From the NCBI RefSeq assembly GCF_002802905.1, contig NZ_PEBK01000003.1, positions 17,694 to 81,693 on the forward strand: DNA of 64,000 bases, written 5' to 3'. A program made the position numbers and the translations under genes. Source of the stretch: Bifidobacterium simiarum. GTDB taxonomy: Bacteria > Actinomycetota > Actinomycetes > Actinomycetales > Bifidobacteriaceae. Shown piece after piece: positions 18,120 to 27,568 of the stretch. A model generated the notes under the pieces. It ran no database searches. It saw only the letters and a list, made by a program, of their open reading frames with translations, and was not told the DNA's origin. How positions within the stretch are numbered: the stretch's first letter is position 1; each line of letters opens with the position of its first letter.

Positions 18120-20081
18120 CTATTCGACGAAGTCACGGATGGCGGCGATGAAGCGGTCTCCGTAGAGTTCGAGCTTGTGCTGGCCCACGCCGTTGACCTC
18201 GAGGAATTCGTCGGCCGAGGTGGGCCGCAGCTCGCACATGCCGCGCAGGGTCTTGTCGGAGAACACGATGTACGGCGGCTTGCCGATTTCGCGGGCGATC
18301 TCCAGACGCAGTTCCCGCAGCCGGTCGAACAGTTCGGCATCCGATCCCTCGAGTCCGGAGGCCGCGGCCGACCGGGCCCGACCGCCGGAACCGGCCCCGC
18401 CGCCGTCCCCGCCGCCGTCCCCGCCGGAAGCCCCGTACGCCCCACCGTATACGCCGGCGGACCGCGCGGCCGATCCGGCCGGCCGCTCCAGTCGCTTGAT
18501 CGTCATACGGAAGTCCGGCGCCACGGTTTCCACGGCCCGGGGACCGAACAATACGATGGGGAATCTGCCGTCGGCCACGACGAGATACCCATCGGCGATC
18601 ATCTGCGAGATCACGTCGCGGACCTGCGCCGCGGTCCTGTTTTTCAGTCGTCCGTAGGTGGGTGCGGAGTCGAGGTGACGCCAGTCGTGCATCTCCTGCG
18701 AATCGGAGCCGCGCAGGATCTGCACGATCTTGGCCGCGCCGAGGCCGCGGGGGCTGCCATCCCGGTTCGGTTCCAACAGGGTCAGGATGTCGTGCACGCA
18801 TTCGCTGACCGCCCGCGCGATGTCGGTCACGTCGACGGTTTCGAACTCGCCGTCGCAGTTCGAGCATCCGGAGCATACGGTTTCACCGGTTTCGCCGAAG
18901 TACGCGGTGATGTACCGGTGCAGGCATTCGGTGGTGCGGCAGTATCCGGTCATGCCGTCGAGCAGCACGCGTCGTCGGGCGCGCACCGCCTCGGCGTCCT
19001 CGGCGCTGAGCCGATCGTTCTCGCTTTCGTTGTCGATGAACCGCCGCCGGGTCATGATGTCCGCGTCGCACCACAGCAGCGTGCACCGGGAGGGCAGACC
19101 GTCACGGCCCGCACGACCGGCCTCCTGATAGTAGGCTTCGATACTGTCGGGCATGTTGTGGTGGATCACGTACCGCACGTTCGACTTGTCGATGCCCATG
19201 CCGAACGCGTTGGTGGCCACGACCACATGCACCTCGTCGTTGACGAAGGCCCGCTGGGCACGAGACCGTTCCTCAGGGGGCAGTCCGGCGTGATAGCACA
19301 CGGCGGAGGCACCGCGGGCGTTGAGATCATCGGCCAGGGCCTCGGTCTCCCGACGGGTGGCGCAGTAGATGATGCCGGATTCCTCGCCGTGCGCGGCCAC
19401 GTATCGTTCGATCCACTGCCGTTTGGCGGTGGGCGTGGCCTTGATGACGTCGAAGTACAGGTTGGTGCGGTCGAATCCGGTGACGCTGATCTGTGGGTTG
19501 TTGAGACCGACCAACCGGACGATGTCCTCCCGCACGCGCTCGGTGGCGGTGGCGGTGAACGCAGCGACGACGGGACGACGGGGCATGCGGGCGATGAACT
19601 CGCCGATGCCCAGATACGCCGGGCGGAAGTCCTGTCCCCATTGGGAGACGCAGTGCGCCTCGTCGATGGCGAGCAGGCCGATGTTCGCGTGGGCGGCGAA
19701 GTCGGCGAACCGGGCGGTGTCGAGCCGTTCGGGGGCCACGTAGAGAACCCGGCACAGACCCTGTTTCGCCTCGGCAAGCGCGGCGGACTGCTCCTCCGGA
19801 CTCTGCGTGGAGTTGACGTAGACGGCGTGGATGCCGTTGTCCTCGAGACCGGCGACCTGATCGGCCATCAGGGAGACCAGCGGGGAGATCACGACGGTGA
19901 GGCCGTCGAGCAGTACGGCGGGGATCTGATAGCAGATGGATTTGCCGGCGCCGGTGGGCATGACGCCGAGCGCGTCGCGGCCGGCGAGGATCGCGCCGAT
20001 CAGCGGCTCCTGACCGGGCCGGAACTCGTCGTAGCCGAAATACCGTTTCAGCGCAGCCCGCGCATCGTTGATGTCTGCCAT
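18120..20081 (-). CDS. recQ: ATP-dependent DNA helicase RecQ
   Basis: A 653-residue 3'-5' helicase for recombination repair. Walker A is MPTGAGKSICYQ, and the DEAH box sits in AIDEAHCVSQWGQDFRPAY, followed by FTATAT. The helicase C domain ends in YYQEAGRAGRDG (arginine finger), and zinc cysteines lie in the CSGCSNC region. An RQC winged helix and a C-terminal HRDC domain follow. A Gly/Ala/Ser-rich linker encoded by CCGTCCCCG-type repeats at about 18380-18450 separates RQC from HRDC. The start at 20081 is the conserved N-terminus. Confidence 0.96.
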   Translation of the reverse strand: MADINDARAALKRYFGYDEFRPGQEPLIGAILAGRDALGVMPTGAGKSICYQIPAVLLDGLTVVISPLVSLMADQVAGLEDNGIHAVYVNSTQSPEEQSAALAEAKQGLCRVLYVAPERLDTARFADFAAHANIGLLAIDEAHCVSQWGQDFRPAYLGIGEFIARMPRRPVVAAFTATATERVREDIVRLVGLNNPQISVTGFDRTNLYFDVIKATPTAKRQWIERYVAAHGEESGIIYCATRRETEALADDLNARGASAVCYHAGLPPEERSRAQRAFVNDEVHVVVATNAFGMGIDKSNVRYVIHHNMPDSIEAYYQEAGRAGRDGLPSRCTLLWCDADIMTRRRFIDNESENDRLSAEDAEAVRARRRVLLDGMTGYCRTTECLHRYITAYFGETGETVCSGCSNCDGEFETVDVTDIARAVSECVHDILTLLEPNRDGSPRGLGAAKIVQILRGSDSQEMHDWRHLDSAPTYGRLKNRTAAQVRDVISQMIADGYLVVADGRFPIVLFGPRAVETVAPDFRMTIKRLERPAGSAARSAGVYGGAYGASGGDGGGDGGGAGSGGRARSAAASGLEGSDAELFDRLRELRLEIAREIGKPPYIVFSDKTLRGMCELRPTSADEFLEVNGVGQHKLELYGDRFIAAIRDFVE

Positions 20082-20149
20082 GGTTCAGACCATAGCACCG
20101 GGGGTGGGGCGGGTAGCGGCTTGGGGGCAGCAGCGGTCTTGGGGCCGGC

Positions 20150-20869
20150 TCAGCGCACGGCGAGCCGGATGTTCTCGCGCAGGGAGTCGAGACCGGCGGC
20201 CTTGGTGGTGGAACTGATGATGGCGGCCATGAATGCAATGGATTCCTTCCGCCCGCCACGGAACCAGTCGCGGATCACGTTCATGATGCCGCCGAAGATG
20301 TAGTCGAACTGGTAGTCGCGGATCATCCTCGCATGATCGAGATCCACGTCGCCGTCGATACGGTCGCCCTCATCGCCCGCTTCGACCATCGCCGCCGAGA
20401 CGGGGTCGAAGATCTCGTTGCAGATGTCGCGGATACTGTCAGCCAGATCGTTGAACAACGTATTGCCGAACGACGACAGCAATACGGAAATCATGCTGTC
20501 GTGTTCATCGATGTAGACGAGCGTGGCGGTGACGAACGGCAGATACTCCCCCGTGACCAGTTCCTTCGCATGGGCTTCGGCCACGCTTCGGAACGCGGCC
20601 ACCGCGTCGTCCTCGATCTGTCCGAGCAGCTCCTGCACGTTGTTGTAGTGCGCGTAGAAGGTCACGCGGTTCACGTCGGCCCGTTCGGCCAGTTCGGTCA
20701 CGGTGATGGATTCGACCGGCTTGGTGCGCATGAGCTCGACGAGTGCGTCCGCAAGGCGGGCGCGGGTGCGCCGCACACGGCGATCGCCGTGCGGTTTCGC
20801 CGGACGGGATTTCGCCGGGCTCTGCACTGTCGGACCCTGCGCCGTCGCGTTCCGCGCCTCGTTCGTCAT
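20150..20869 (-). CDS. TetR-family regulator
   Basis: A 239-residue TetR-type regulator. The HTH lies around residues 40-80 (RLADALVELM, then SITVTELAERADVNRVTFYA). The C-terminal ligand domain is variable. AGGAG lies 9 bases before the ATG at 20869. It is divergent from two YhgE/Pip-type genes with a palindrome between, so it most likely represses them. Confidence 0.88.
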   Translation of the reverse strand: MTNEARNATAQGPTVQSPAKSRPAKPHGDRRVRRTRARLADALVELMRTKPVESITVTELAERADVNRVTFYAHYNNVQELLGQIEDDAVAAFRSVAEAHAKELVTGEYLPFVTATLVYIDEHDSMISVLLSSFGNTLFNDLADSIRDICNEIFDPVSAAMVEAGDEGDRIDGDVDLDHARMIRDYQFDYIFGGIMNVIRDWFRGGRKESIAFMAAIISSTTKAAGLDSLRENIRLAVR

Positions 20870-20972
20870 CGTCACACACTCCTGACCGTATCTGGCCGCA
20901 CTCGACCGTTCTTGACCGTGCTGCACGGGGAAACGATATCTCATCGTATATCATTTTTCACCACGTTTGATC

Positions 20973-20996
20973 GTTACGCTACAGTTGTAGTATAAC
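20973..20996. promoter_or_regulatory. Imperfect 24-bp palindrome, candidate TetR operator
   Basis: Arms GTTACGCTACA and TGTAGTATAAC around a central GT match at 9 of 11 positions; the core CTACAGTTGTAG (20979-20990) is perfect apart from its two-base centre. It lies in the shared upstream region of the TetR gene and the YhgE/Pip operon. Confidence 0.6.
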
Positions 20997-21047
20997 TTAT
21001 ATCCGTAGTCAAAATCTTCCGTTGTCACAGGATCCGCCGAGGTCAGC

Positions 21048-23708
21048 ATGAAACACGTCTTCCAGGTCTTCGCGCGCGACATCCGCCGCATACTCGCCGT
21101 ACCCATGGCCGTGGTCACGGTACTGGGCATCTGCGCGATCCCCGCGCTGTACTCATGGTTCAACGTCGCCGCGTTCTGGAGCCCCTACGACAACACCGGC
21201 AACCTGCGCGTGGCCGTGGTCAACGAGGACAGGGGCGCAAGCAGCAGCGCCATCGGCAGGCTGAACATCGGCGATCAGGTGGAGACGTCGCTGCACGACA
21301 ATCATCAGCTCGACTGGACGTTCATGGGCCGGCAGCAGGCCCTCGACGAGGTGCGATCCGGCACCAGCTACGCGGCCATCATCATCCCAGTCGATTTCTC
21401 GGCCGACCTCATGACCATCACCACCGGCGACTTCCGTCAGCCGAAGATCGAGTACTACGTCAACGAAAAGACCAGCCCGATCACGCCGCGCATCACCGAT
21501 ACCGGGGCCGGCACTCTGGAGCGGCAGATCAACAGCCAGTTCGTCTCCACGGTGAGTAAAACCGCGGTCGAGGCCATGTCCAAGGCGGCCGGCAAGGCCT
21601 CGGCCCACGCCGACGCGGCGCGGCGCGAGACCTCGAACGGCGTGGACAAGGCGCTGGACGGCATCGACGACGCCGAAGCCAAGCTCGATTCGCTCATCGC
21701 CGCCGTGAACGACGGCTCCGCCAAGGTGGATGAGGCCCGCGTCTCGCTGTCCGACATCAGCGGCAAGGCCACGAAGGCACAGACCACGCTGAACTCGGGC
21801 ATCGCCTCGATCAGCGACGCGCAGAACGGACTGACCTCGCTGAGCTCCTCACTGGCGGTGAAATCGGCGAGCGCCTCGGCGTCGCTGTCCGCGGGCTCGC
21901 AGCAGGCGAACACGGTCATCGGCAAGGCCTCCGGCACCGTGCTCGGCGCCAAGGACCGCGCCGACGCCGCCGCGGCTTCCGCGCAGGAGGCCGTGGACGC
22001 GAACGCCGCGATCGTCACGACGCTGAAGGATTCCGAGTTCGCCGGCACGGATTCCGGCAAGGCACTGATCGCGGAGCTGGAGCAGCGTGGCCGTGACGGA
22101 CATGCGGCTGTGGACGCCATGCGTACGGCCAGCGCGAACGTCGGCAACAGTGCCACCGCGATCGCCGGGGCGGCCGATGCCATCGACTCGGCCAATCAGA
22201 GTACCATCACCGCACTGCAGCGATCCCAGTCGGCGCTCGGCGGCACCGCGACCTCGGGCCTGAACAGCGCGCTCGGTTCGTTCTCGGCGAGCGCCACCAC
22301 GTTGTCGGGCACGCTGGCGAAGGTCGGCCCGGCCGTGGACGAGGCGAACACGGCGCTCGACCAGCTCGATACCACGCTTGACAGGACGACCAAGGCGCTT
22401 GAGGGGTCGAAGCGGTCGCTGGCCGAAACCCGCACCACGCTGAGCAACATCGACTCCGACATGAACGCCGCATCCAGCGCCGACACGTTGGACAGGCTGC
22501 GCTCGTCGCTCGGCGCCTCGCCCGACGACGTCGCGAAGTTCGTGGCCTCCCCCACCGCGCTGGAGACCCACACCGTGTATCCGCTGAACTCCTATGGGTC
22601 GGCCGTGGCGCCGATGTTCACGAATCTGGCGTTGTGGATCGGCGCGTTCACGCTGGCGATGATGGTGCATCTCGAAGTGGATGACGAAGGCATCACCGGG
22701 CTCACCGCGAACCAGAAGTATCTGGGCCGCTGGCTGCTGCTGGCCGTCCTGTCCTGCCTGCAGGCGGTCATCACGACCACCGGCAATCTCGTCATCGGCG
22801 TGCAGGCGGCGAACCTGCCGGCCCTGTATCTGACGACGATGGCCATCGGCGTGGTGTACGTCTCCATCATCTACGCGCTGTGCATCTCCTTCGCCCACGT
22901 GGGCCGGGGACTGACCGTGCTGCTGACCGTCCTGCAGGTGCCCGGATCGTCGGGCATGTATCCGATCGAGATGATGCCGAAGGAATTCCAGCGCCTCTAC
23001 CCGTTCCTGCCGATCACCCACGGCAACAATGCGCTGCGCGAGACGATCGGCGGGTTCTACGGCGACCATTACTGGCGGTATCTCACGACGCTGGCGCTGT
23101 TCGCCGCCGCGGCGTTCCTAGTCGGCATGACGTTGCGACCGTATCTCAACAATCTCAACACGATGGTGTCCGAACGGTTCGCCGCCACGGATCTGCTGGC
23201 CGCGGAGAAGCCGGTGGCCATCCACAACCGCTACCGGCTCGACCAGCTGCTGCGTGCGCTGAACGACTCCGAGGAGTTCCATGCGGGCATCACACGGCGG
23301 GCGGCCCGATTCGAACGCCTGTATCCGAAGCTCAAGCGCGGTGCGCTCGCGGCGGGCATCATCCTGCCGATCGGCCTGACGGCATTCTCGATGACTACCA
23401 ACGAGAAGATCGGCATCCTGCTGGCCTGGGTGATCTGGATCGTGGCCATCATCACGTTCCTCGTCGGCATCGAATTCATCTACGACGGCATCCGGCGGCA
23501 GATCCGACTGGGGAACATGGATGCGGCGGAGCTGCGCGACGTCTACCGAAGGCAGCGTCTGCACCGGAAGCCGTTGAAATCACTGGACCTATTGAACGTG
23601 ACCGGGCCGGCATCGGGCCGAACGCCGAAGCACTCGGCGGCCGGGACCGGGACTGCGACTAAGACCGCGGCCGGGGCTGCGGCCGGGGCATCGGGAAAGG
23701 AGGCGTGA
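21048..23708 (+). CDS. YhgE/Pip-family membrane protein (first of pair)
   Basis: An 886-residue protein with the YhgE/Pip layout. One N-terminal membrane helix ends in IPALYSWFNVAAFWSPYDNT. A long extracellular segment of about 480 residues is rich in Ala, Ser, Asp and Thr with coiled-coil character. A C-terminal bundle of membrane helices starts near residue 525 (NLALWIGAFTLAMM). It has two extra C-terminal helices (about 765-820) absent from its neighbour. Related proteins include the lactococcal phage-infection protein Pip; the fold is akin to ABC-2 permeases, and the cellular function is not settled. It is 4 bases from the next gene. Confidence 0.88.
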   Translation: MKHVFQVFARDIRRILAVPMAVVTVLGICAIPALYSWFNVAAFWSPYDNTGNLRVAVVNEDRGASSSAIGRLNIGDQVETSLHDNHQLDWTFMGRQQALDEVRSGTSYAAIIIPVDFSADLMTITTGDFRQPKIEYYVNEKTSPITPRITDTGAGTLERQINSQFVSTVSKTAVEAMSKAAGKASAHADAARRETSNGVDKALDGIDDAEAKLDSLIAAVNDGSAKVDEARVSLSDISGKATKAQTTLNSGIASISDAQNGLTSLSSSLAVKSASASASLSAGSQQANTVIGKASGTVLGAKDRADAAAASAQEAVDANAAIVTTLKDSEFAGTDSGKALIAELEQRGRDGHAAVDAMRTASANVGNSATAIAGAADAIDSANQSTITALQRSQSALGGTATSGLNSALGSFSASATTLSGTLAKVGPAVDEANTALDQLDTTLDRTTKALEGSKRSLAETRTTLSNIDSDMNAASSADTLDRLRSSLGASPDDVAKFVASPTALETHTVYPLNSYGSAVAPMFTNLALWIGAFTLAMMVHLEVDDEGITGLTANQKYLGRWLLLAVLSCLQAVITTTGNLVIGVQAANLPALYLTTMAIGVVYVSIIYALCISFAHVGRGLTVLLTVLQVPGSSGMYPIEMMPKEFQRLYPFLPITHGNNALRETIGGFYGDHYWRYLTTLALFAAAAFLVGMTLRPYLNNLNTMVSERFAATDLLAAEKPVAIHNRYRLDQLLRALNDSEEFHAGITRRAARFERLYPKLKRGALAAGIILPIGLTAFSMTTNEKIGILLAWVIWIVAIITFLVGIEFIYDGIRRQIRLGNMDAAELRDVYRRQRLHRKPLKSLDLLNVTGPASGRTPKHSAAGTGTATKTAAGAAAGASGKEA

Positions 23709-23712
23709 CGCC

Positions 23713-25950
23713 ATGACGACGATCATCGCGATCATGACGACGCTGGCGACGACGCTGCTGCGGAAGCTGCGGAACGTCGGGCGCATCGTCGCCGGCGACG
23801 TGCGGAACATCACTTCGAACGTCACGGCCATCACCCTGATCATCGGGCTGGTGGCGATCCCTTCGCTGTTCGCGTGGTTCAACGTGGCCGCGAACTGGGA
23901 TCCGTTCAGCAGCACCGGAGGCCTCAAGGTCGCCGTGGCGAATGCCGACGAGGGGTATCGCAGCGATCTGGTGCCGGTGAAGGTGAACGTGGGCGAGAAC
24001 GTCGTCTCGGCCCTGCGCGCCAACGACCAGCTCGACTGGGTGGTCACCGACGAGCGGAACGCCATCGACGGCACGGAATCCGGCGAATACTATGCCGCCG
24101 TGGTGATCCCGAAGTCGTTCAGCCGCGACATGATGACCCTGTTCTCCACCCGGACCCGGCATGCGAAGATCGCCTACTACACGAACGAGAAGAAAAATCC
24201 GCTGGCCCCGAAGGTAACCGGGCAGGGCGCCGACGCGGTGACGGCGCAGGTGAACGATACGTTCAACACGACCATCTCCAACGTGGGCCTGACCATCGCC
24301 TCGCAACTCGCGGAGTCGCTGGACAGCGATTCGGCGACGACGCTCATCGGCAACCTCAACGCGAACATCGACCGTACGGCCAGGCAGCTTGATCTGGCCG
24401 CCGACAACCTCGACCAGTACGGCGACATGCTGGATTCGGCACAGACGCTGGTTGCCACGTCGGCGCAGCTGGTCAGCAAGGCGGGCGGCAGCGCGGCGGA
24501 TGCGCGCAAGGCCACCGATCAGGCGAGACAGGGCGTGACCACGGTCGCCGCCACACTGGATTCCTCGGCCGATACGGTCGGCGAGGCGCTTGATGCCAGC
24601 GCCGACAGCTATCAGGGAGCCGAGGCGAGCATCGATCAGGCGTTCGACGCCGTGGGCACGCAGGGCGCCGACTCGGCGAAGCAGCTGCATGGCGTGGCCG
24701 CGAAGATCGACGCGCAGATCACCGCATACCGGGGACTGCGCGAGCGGCTGGCGGCGCTGAAGCCCGCGGGCGGCGACGGCGTGCAGCTGCAGCAGACGCT
24801 GCTCGGACGGATGGACGAGGCCATCGCCAGGCAGACCGCGGTGCGTGATTCGCTGACCTCCGCCGCCGACGGCATCGACAAGGGGCTGGCCGGCAGCGAG
24901 CGGAAGCGCGCCGAGGCCAAGGCCCGCGCCGAAGAGGCCCGCAGGACCATGACGCAGGTGGGCGACGACTTCGACAAGGGACTGAAGACGAAGCTCGCCG
25001 CCATGTCGTCGGCCGCATCGGACGCCTACGAGGGCGCGGCCGAGGCGACCTCACGGCTGGAGGCCACGTCGTCGGAGCTTTCCGGTTCGGCGGATTCCAT
25101 CGCCGCGAGCATGGCGGACGCGCATACGGACATCACCGCCACGGCGAAATCCCTGCGCTCCTCGGCCGGCAAGCTCGACGACCTGCATGGCAGGATCACC
25201 AAGGCGCTGAACAGCGGGGATCTCAAAACCGTGCGCAAGGTGCTGGGCGACGACCCCGAAGCGCTGGCCACGTCGCTGGTCTCGCCGGTGAGTCTCAATC
25301 GCAACGCCGTCTACAGGTCCGACAACTTCGGCTCATCCATGACGCCGATGTATACGACGCTGGGCCTGTGGATGGGTGCGCTGCTGATGACGCTGGCCAT
25401 ACTCGTGCAGGTGTCGGACAGGCGTCAGGCCACGCTGGATCGTCCGACGCCCGGCGAGATGTTCCTCGGACGCTTCGGCATCTACGGGATTCTGGCGCTG
25501 CTGCAGAGCACCGTCATGTGCTTGGGCGAGCTCGTGTACCTGCGCGTGCAGTGCGACGGCCCGCTGCTGTTCATGCTGGCCGGATGGGTGACGTCGCTGG
25601 TATTCGCGTTCATCGTCTACACGATGGCGGCCGCGTTCGGCTCCCCCGGCAAGGCGCTGTGCGTGCTCATCATGGTGATGCAGATCACCGGCGCCGGCGG
25701 CTCGTTCCCCGTCGCCGTGCTGCCCGACTTCTTCCAGGCGGTGCACCCGTTCCTGCCGGCCACGCATGCCATCGACATGTTCCGCGCCGCGATCTTCGGC
25801 GTCTACCACAACGACTACTGGATCGCCATGGGCAGGCTGGCGGCGTTCGTCCTGCCGATGCTGCTGCTCGGCCTCGTCCTGCGCCGCCCGCTCATGCGCC
25901 TCACCGCCAAGTCGGAGGCCGGTCTCAAGCGCACCAAGGTGCTGGGATAG
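23713..25950 (+). CDS. YhgE/Pip-family membrane protein (second of pair)
   Basis: A 745-residue paralogue of the preceding gene: the N-terminal segment IPSLFAWFNVAANWDPFSST mirrors its neighbour. It has the same single N-terminal helix, a long coiled-coil extracellular region (residues about 60-530) and a final set of membrane helices (LGLWMGALLMTLAILVQV onwards). AAAGGAGG precedes the ATG at 23713. It is co-transcribed with the first gene and probably forms a complex with it. The operon ends at a triple-hairpin repeat. Confidence 0.88.
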   Translation: MTTIIAIMTTLATTLLRKLRNVGRIVAGDVRNITSNVTAITLIIGLVAIPSLFAWFNVAANWDPFSSTGGLKVAVANADEGYRSDLVPVKVNVGENVVSALRANDQLDWVVTDERNAIDGTESGEYYAAVVIPKSFSRDMMTLFSTRTRHAKIAYYTNEKKNPLAPKVTGQGADAVTAQVNDTFNTTISNVGLTIASQLAESLDSDSATTLIGNLNANIDRTARQLDLAADNLDQYGDMLDSAQTLVATSAQLVSKAGGSAADARKATDQARQGVTTVAATLDSSADTVGEALDASADSYQGAEASIDQAFDAVGTQGADSAKQLHGVAAKIDAQITAYRGLRERLAALKPAGGDGVQLQQTLLGRMDEAIARQTAVRDSLTSAADGIDKGLAGSERKRAEAKARAEEARRTMTQVGDDFDKGLKTKLAAMSSAASDAYEGAAEATSRLEATSSELSGSADSIAASMADAHTDITATAKSLRSSAGKLDDLHGRITKALNSGDLKTVRKVLGDDPEALATSLVSPVSLNRNAVYRSDNFGSSMTPMYTTLGLWMGALLMTLAILVQVSDRRQATLDRPTPGEMFLGRFGIYGILALLQSTVMCLGELVYLRVQCDGPLLFMLAGWVTSLVFAFIVYTMAAAFGSPGKALCVLIMVMQITGAGGSFPVAVLPDFFQAVHPFLPATHAIDMFRAAIFGVYHNDYWIAMGRLAAFVLPMLLLGLVLRRPLMRLTAKSEAGLKRTKVLG

Positions 25951-25966
25951 GGGCGGTTTCGGCGTG

Positions 25967-26124
25967 ATTGAGTTCACTCTTTTTCGCTGGTGCCAAAGAG
26001 TGAACTCAATGTTGTTCGATGTAACGGATAACGCAACACGGCCGACCCGAAACCAGGCCGACCGTGTGCGATTCCGTGCGTTTCCAGTTCACTCTTTTCC
26101 GGGCACCCGAAAAGAGTGAACTGG
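25967..26124. repeat. Triple-hairpin intergenic repeat, copy A
   Basis: The left hairpin has perfect 16-bp arms (25967-25982 with 25995-26010) and the right hairpin perfect 16-bp arms (26084-26099 with 26109-26124), both built on TTCACTCTTT/AAAGAGTGAA. Between them lies a conserved core of about 75 bases that can form TGTTG/CAACA and CACGG/CCGTG pairings. The same element recurs at 32530 and 34120 in the same orientation. No U-tract follows either hairpin. Confidence 0.92.
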
Positions 26125-26148
26125 GCGCTCGCCTAGCGACCCCAACCC

Positions 26149-27441
26149 TTATGACACCTTTTCAGTCTCCATACCGGCAGAACCATGTACGGCAACCTGC
26201 GAACGAATGGTCTTCAATCCGGCACCCAAGGAGATAACCGCAAAGCCAAGAAACACCATCATGGTGGTACGGATGGTATCCGGCACGACGAGGCTTGGCG
26301 TCACCAACGCCAACAAGCTGCACAGGATACGGGAGAACGCCAACGTGAATCCCTGCACGGAAGTACGCTGATCCTCATCCTTGAACAGGGTTTGAATCCA
26401 GACCTTGCTGGTCGCTTCACCAGATAACACAAGTCCGGTATTCAATGTTGCCGTAGCTCCGATGAGCCACCACAATTGATCTCCCCTGAACACCAATACC
26501 ACCAGGGAGACGACGATCATCATCCCTCCAAAGCAGAATAACGGATGTTCGAACCTCGTACCGCTAGCCAGCGGCACCAAAAAACTTGCCATAAACGTCA
26601 ACACGCACACCAGAATGCCAATGCCCGTAGCGAGCGATTGACTGGCGTCAGCATTCACGAAGATAAACGTCTGAAACTGCCCCCAAGTATTACCAAGGAA
26701 ATTCCAGAACACATAGAACACCAGAATGGAAGCGAAAAACGACTTCTCGGAACGACCAAACCTACGCCAAAAGAAGATCTGTCCACCACTAATCCCGATG
26801 CGCTTACGAATATTCTCAGACGCAGCACGGAGACACTGTTCATGGCTCATATCCTCATCGGTAAAATCAGTACCCCGCAGTCGGTAAATCGCCACCGCAC
26901 ATGAAATAACCGCAATGGCCAGAAACAGGAACCGGCAAGGCAGATCCCCTTCAAACCAGGAGATACCAAATGCCGAAACAAGAGTGACCAGAATACCCAG
27001 CTGCCATCCACTCTGTGTCAGCGATACGCATTTCGCATTGTTGCTCTTGGTGTAATGCGGATCCGAAACCAGAGAAAGAGCCAAAGGTAGATCGGCACCC
27101 GTAGTAACACCGACAAGGATCATGCCAGCAAGTAGTACTGCGAAGTTTGGAGCCATCGCACAGATCAGGAATCCCAATGCCGCCGGGAACAACACCATCC
27201 GGTAAACAGAGACCCTTCCCAAACGTCGACCGAGACTATTTGCCGAAAGACTGCCTACGGCAATGGCCAGACTGAGCAGCCCGGACAGCAAACCCACCTG
27301 CATCGTGGTCAGAGGCAGGGTCTTCTGCCATATGGTGATCGTGGATGACAGACTCACAATCGCCGTGGCACTCAGGAATGAGCCGGCTCCAGCCCCCAGT
27401 GTCAGCACCGTGCCGATAGATTTCCTCAGTTGTCTCGACAT
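26149..27441 (-). CDS. MFS transporter
   Basis: A 430-residue major-facilitator carrier with twelve predicted membrane helices. The loop 2-3 motif appears as LGRRLGRVSVYRM, and a second-half motif includes GEATSKVWIQTLF. Weak similarity to sugar/polyol porters is suggested by the SLGRRLGR and TTGADLPLALS segments. AAGGAAT precedes the ATG. Codon and base composition are visibly AT-richer than in the core genes to the left. The gene opens an accessory block bounded by triple-hairpin repeats. The substrate is not determinable. Confidence 0.85.
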   Translation of the reverse strand: MSRQLRKSIGTVLTLGAGAGSFLSATAIVSLSSTITIWQKTLPLTTMQVGLLSGLLSLAIAVGSLSANSLGRRLGRVSVYRMVLFPAALGFLICAMAPNFAVLLAGMILVGVTTGADLPLALSLVSDPHYTKSNNAKCVSLTQSGWQLGILVTLVSAFGISWFEGDLPCRFLFLAIAVISCAVAIYRLRGTDFTDEDMSHEQCLRAASENIRKRIGISGGQIFFWRRFGRSEKSFFASILVFYVFWNFLGNTWGQFQTFIFVNADASQSLATGIGILVCVLTFMASFLVPLASGTRFEHPLFCFGGMMIVVSLVVLVFRGDQLWWLIGATATLNTGLVLSGEATSKVWIQTLFKDEDQRTSVQGFTLAFSRILCSLLALVTPSLVVPDTIRTTMMVFLGFAVISLGAGLKTIRSQVAVHGSAGMETEKVS

Positions 27442-27528
27442 GATTGATATTCCTTACTCGACGCGCATGAACAGCAAGAACGCATATCAGCGATAATCAT
27501 CTCGGTCCGTCACGCATTCATGAATCGA

Positions 27529-27553
27529 CGGGGCGGCCAACGGCCGAGCCCCG
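27529..27553 (-). terminator. GC-rich hairpin between two MFS genes
   Basis: CGGGGC-GGCC, loop AAC, GGCC and GCCCCG form a strong stem just past the stop codon of the 27569-28843 carrier. There is no clear U-tract on either strand. Confidence 0.5.
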
Positions 27554-27568
27554 CCGCAATTTGACCTA

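Noticed and set aside
17685..20303. 872-codon plus-strand frame opposite recQ
   Set aside because: Antisense shadow of RecQ and its neighbour, with no motifs and no ribosome site.
25967..26124. Pair of ordinary Rho-independent terminators
   Set aside because: No U-tract follows either hairpin on either strand, and the conserved core between them and its recurrence need another explanation.
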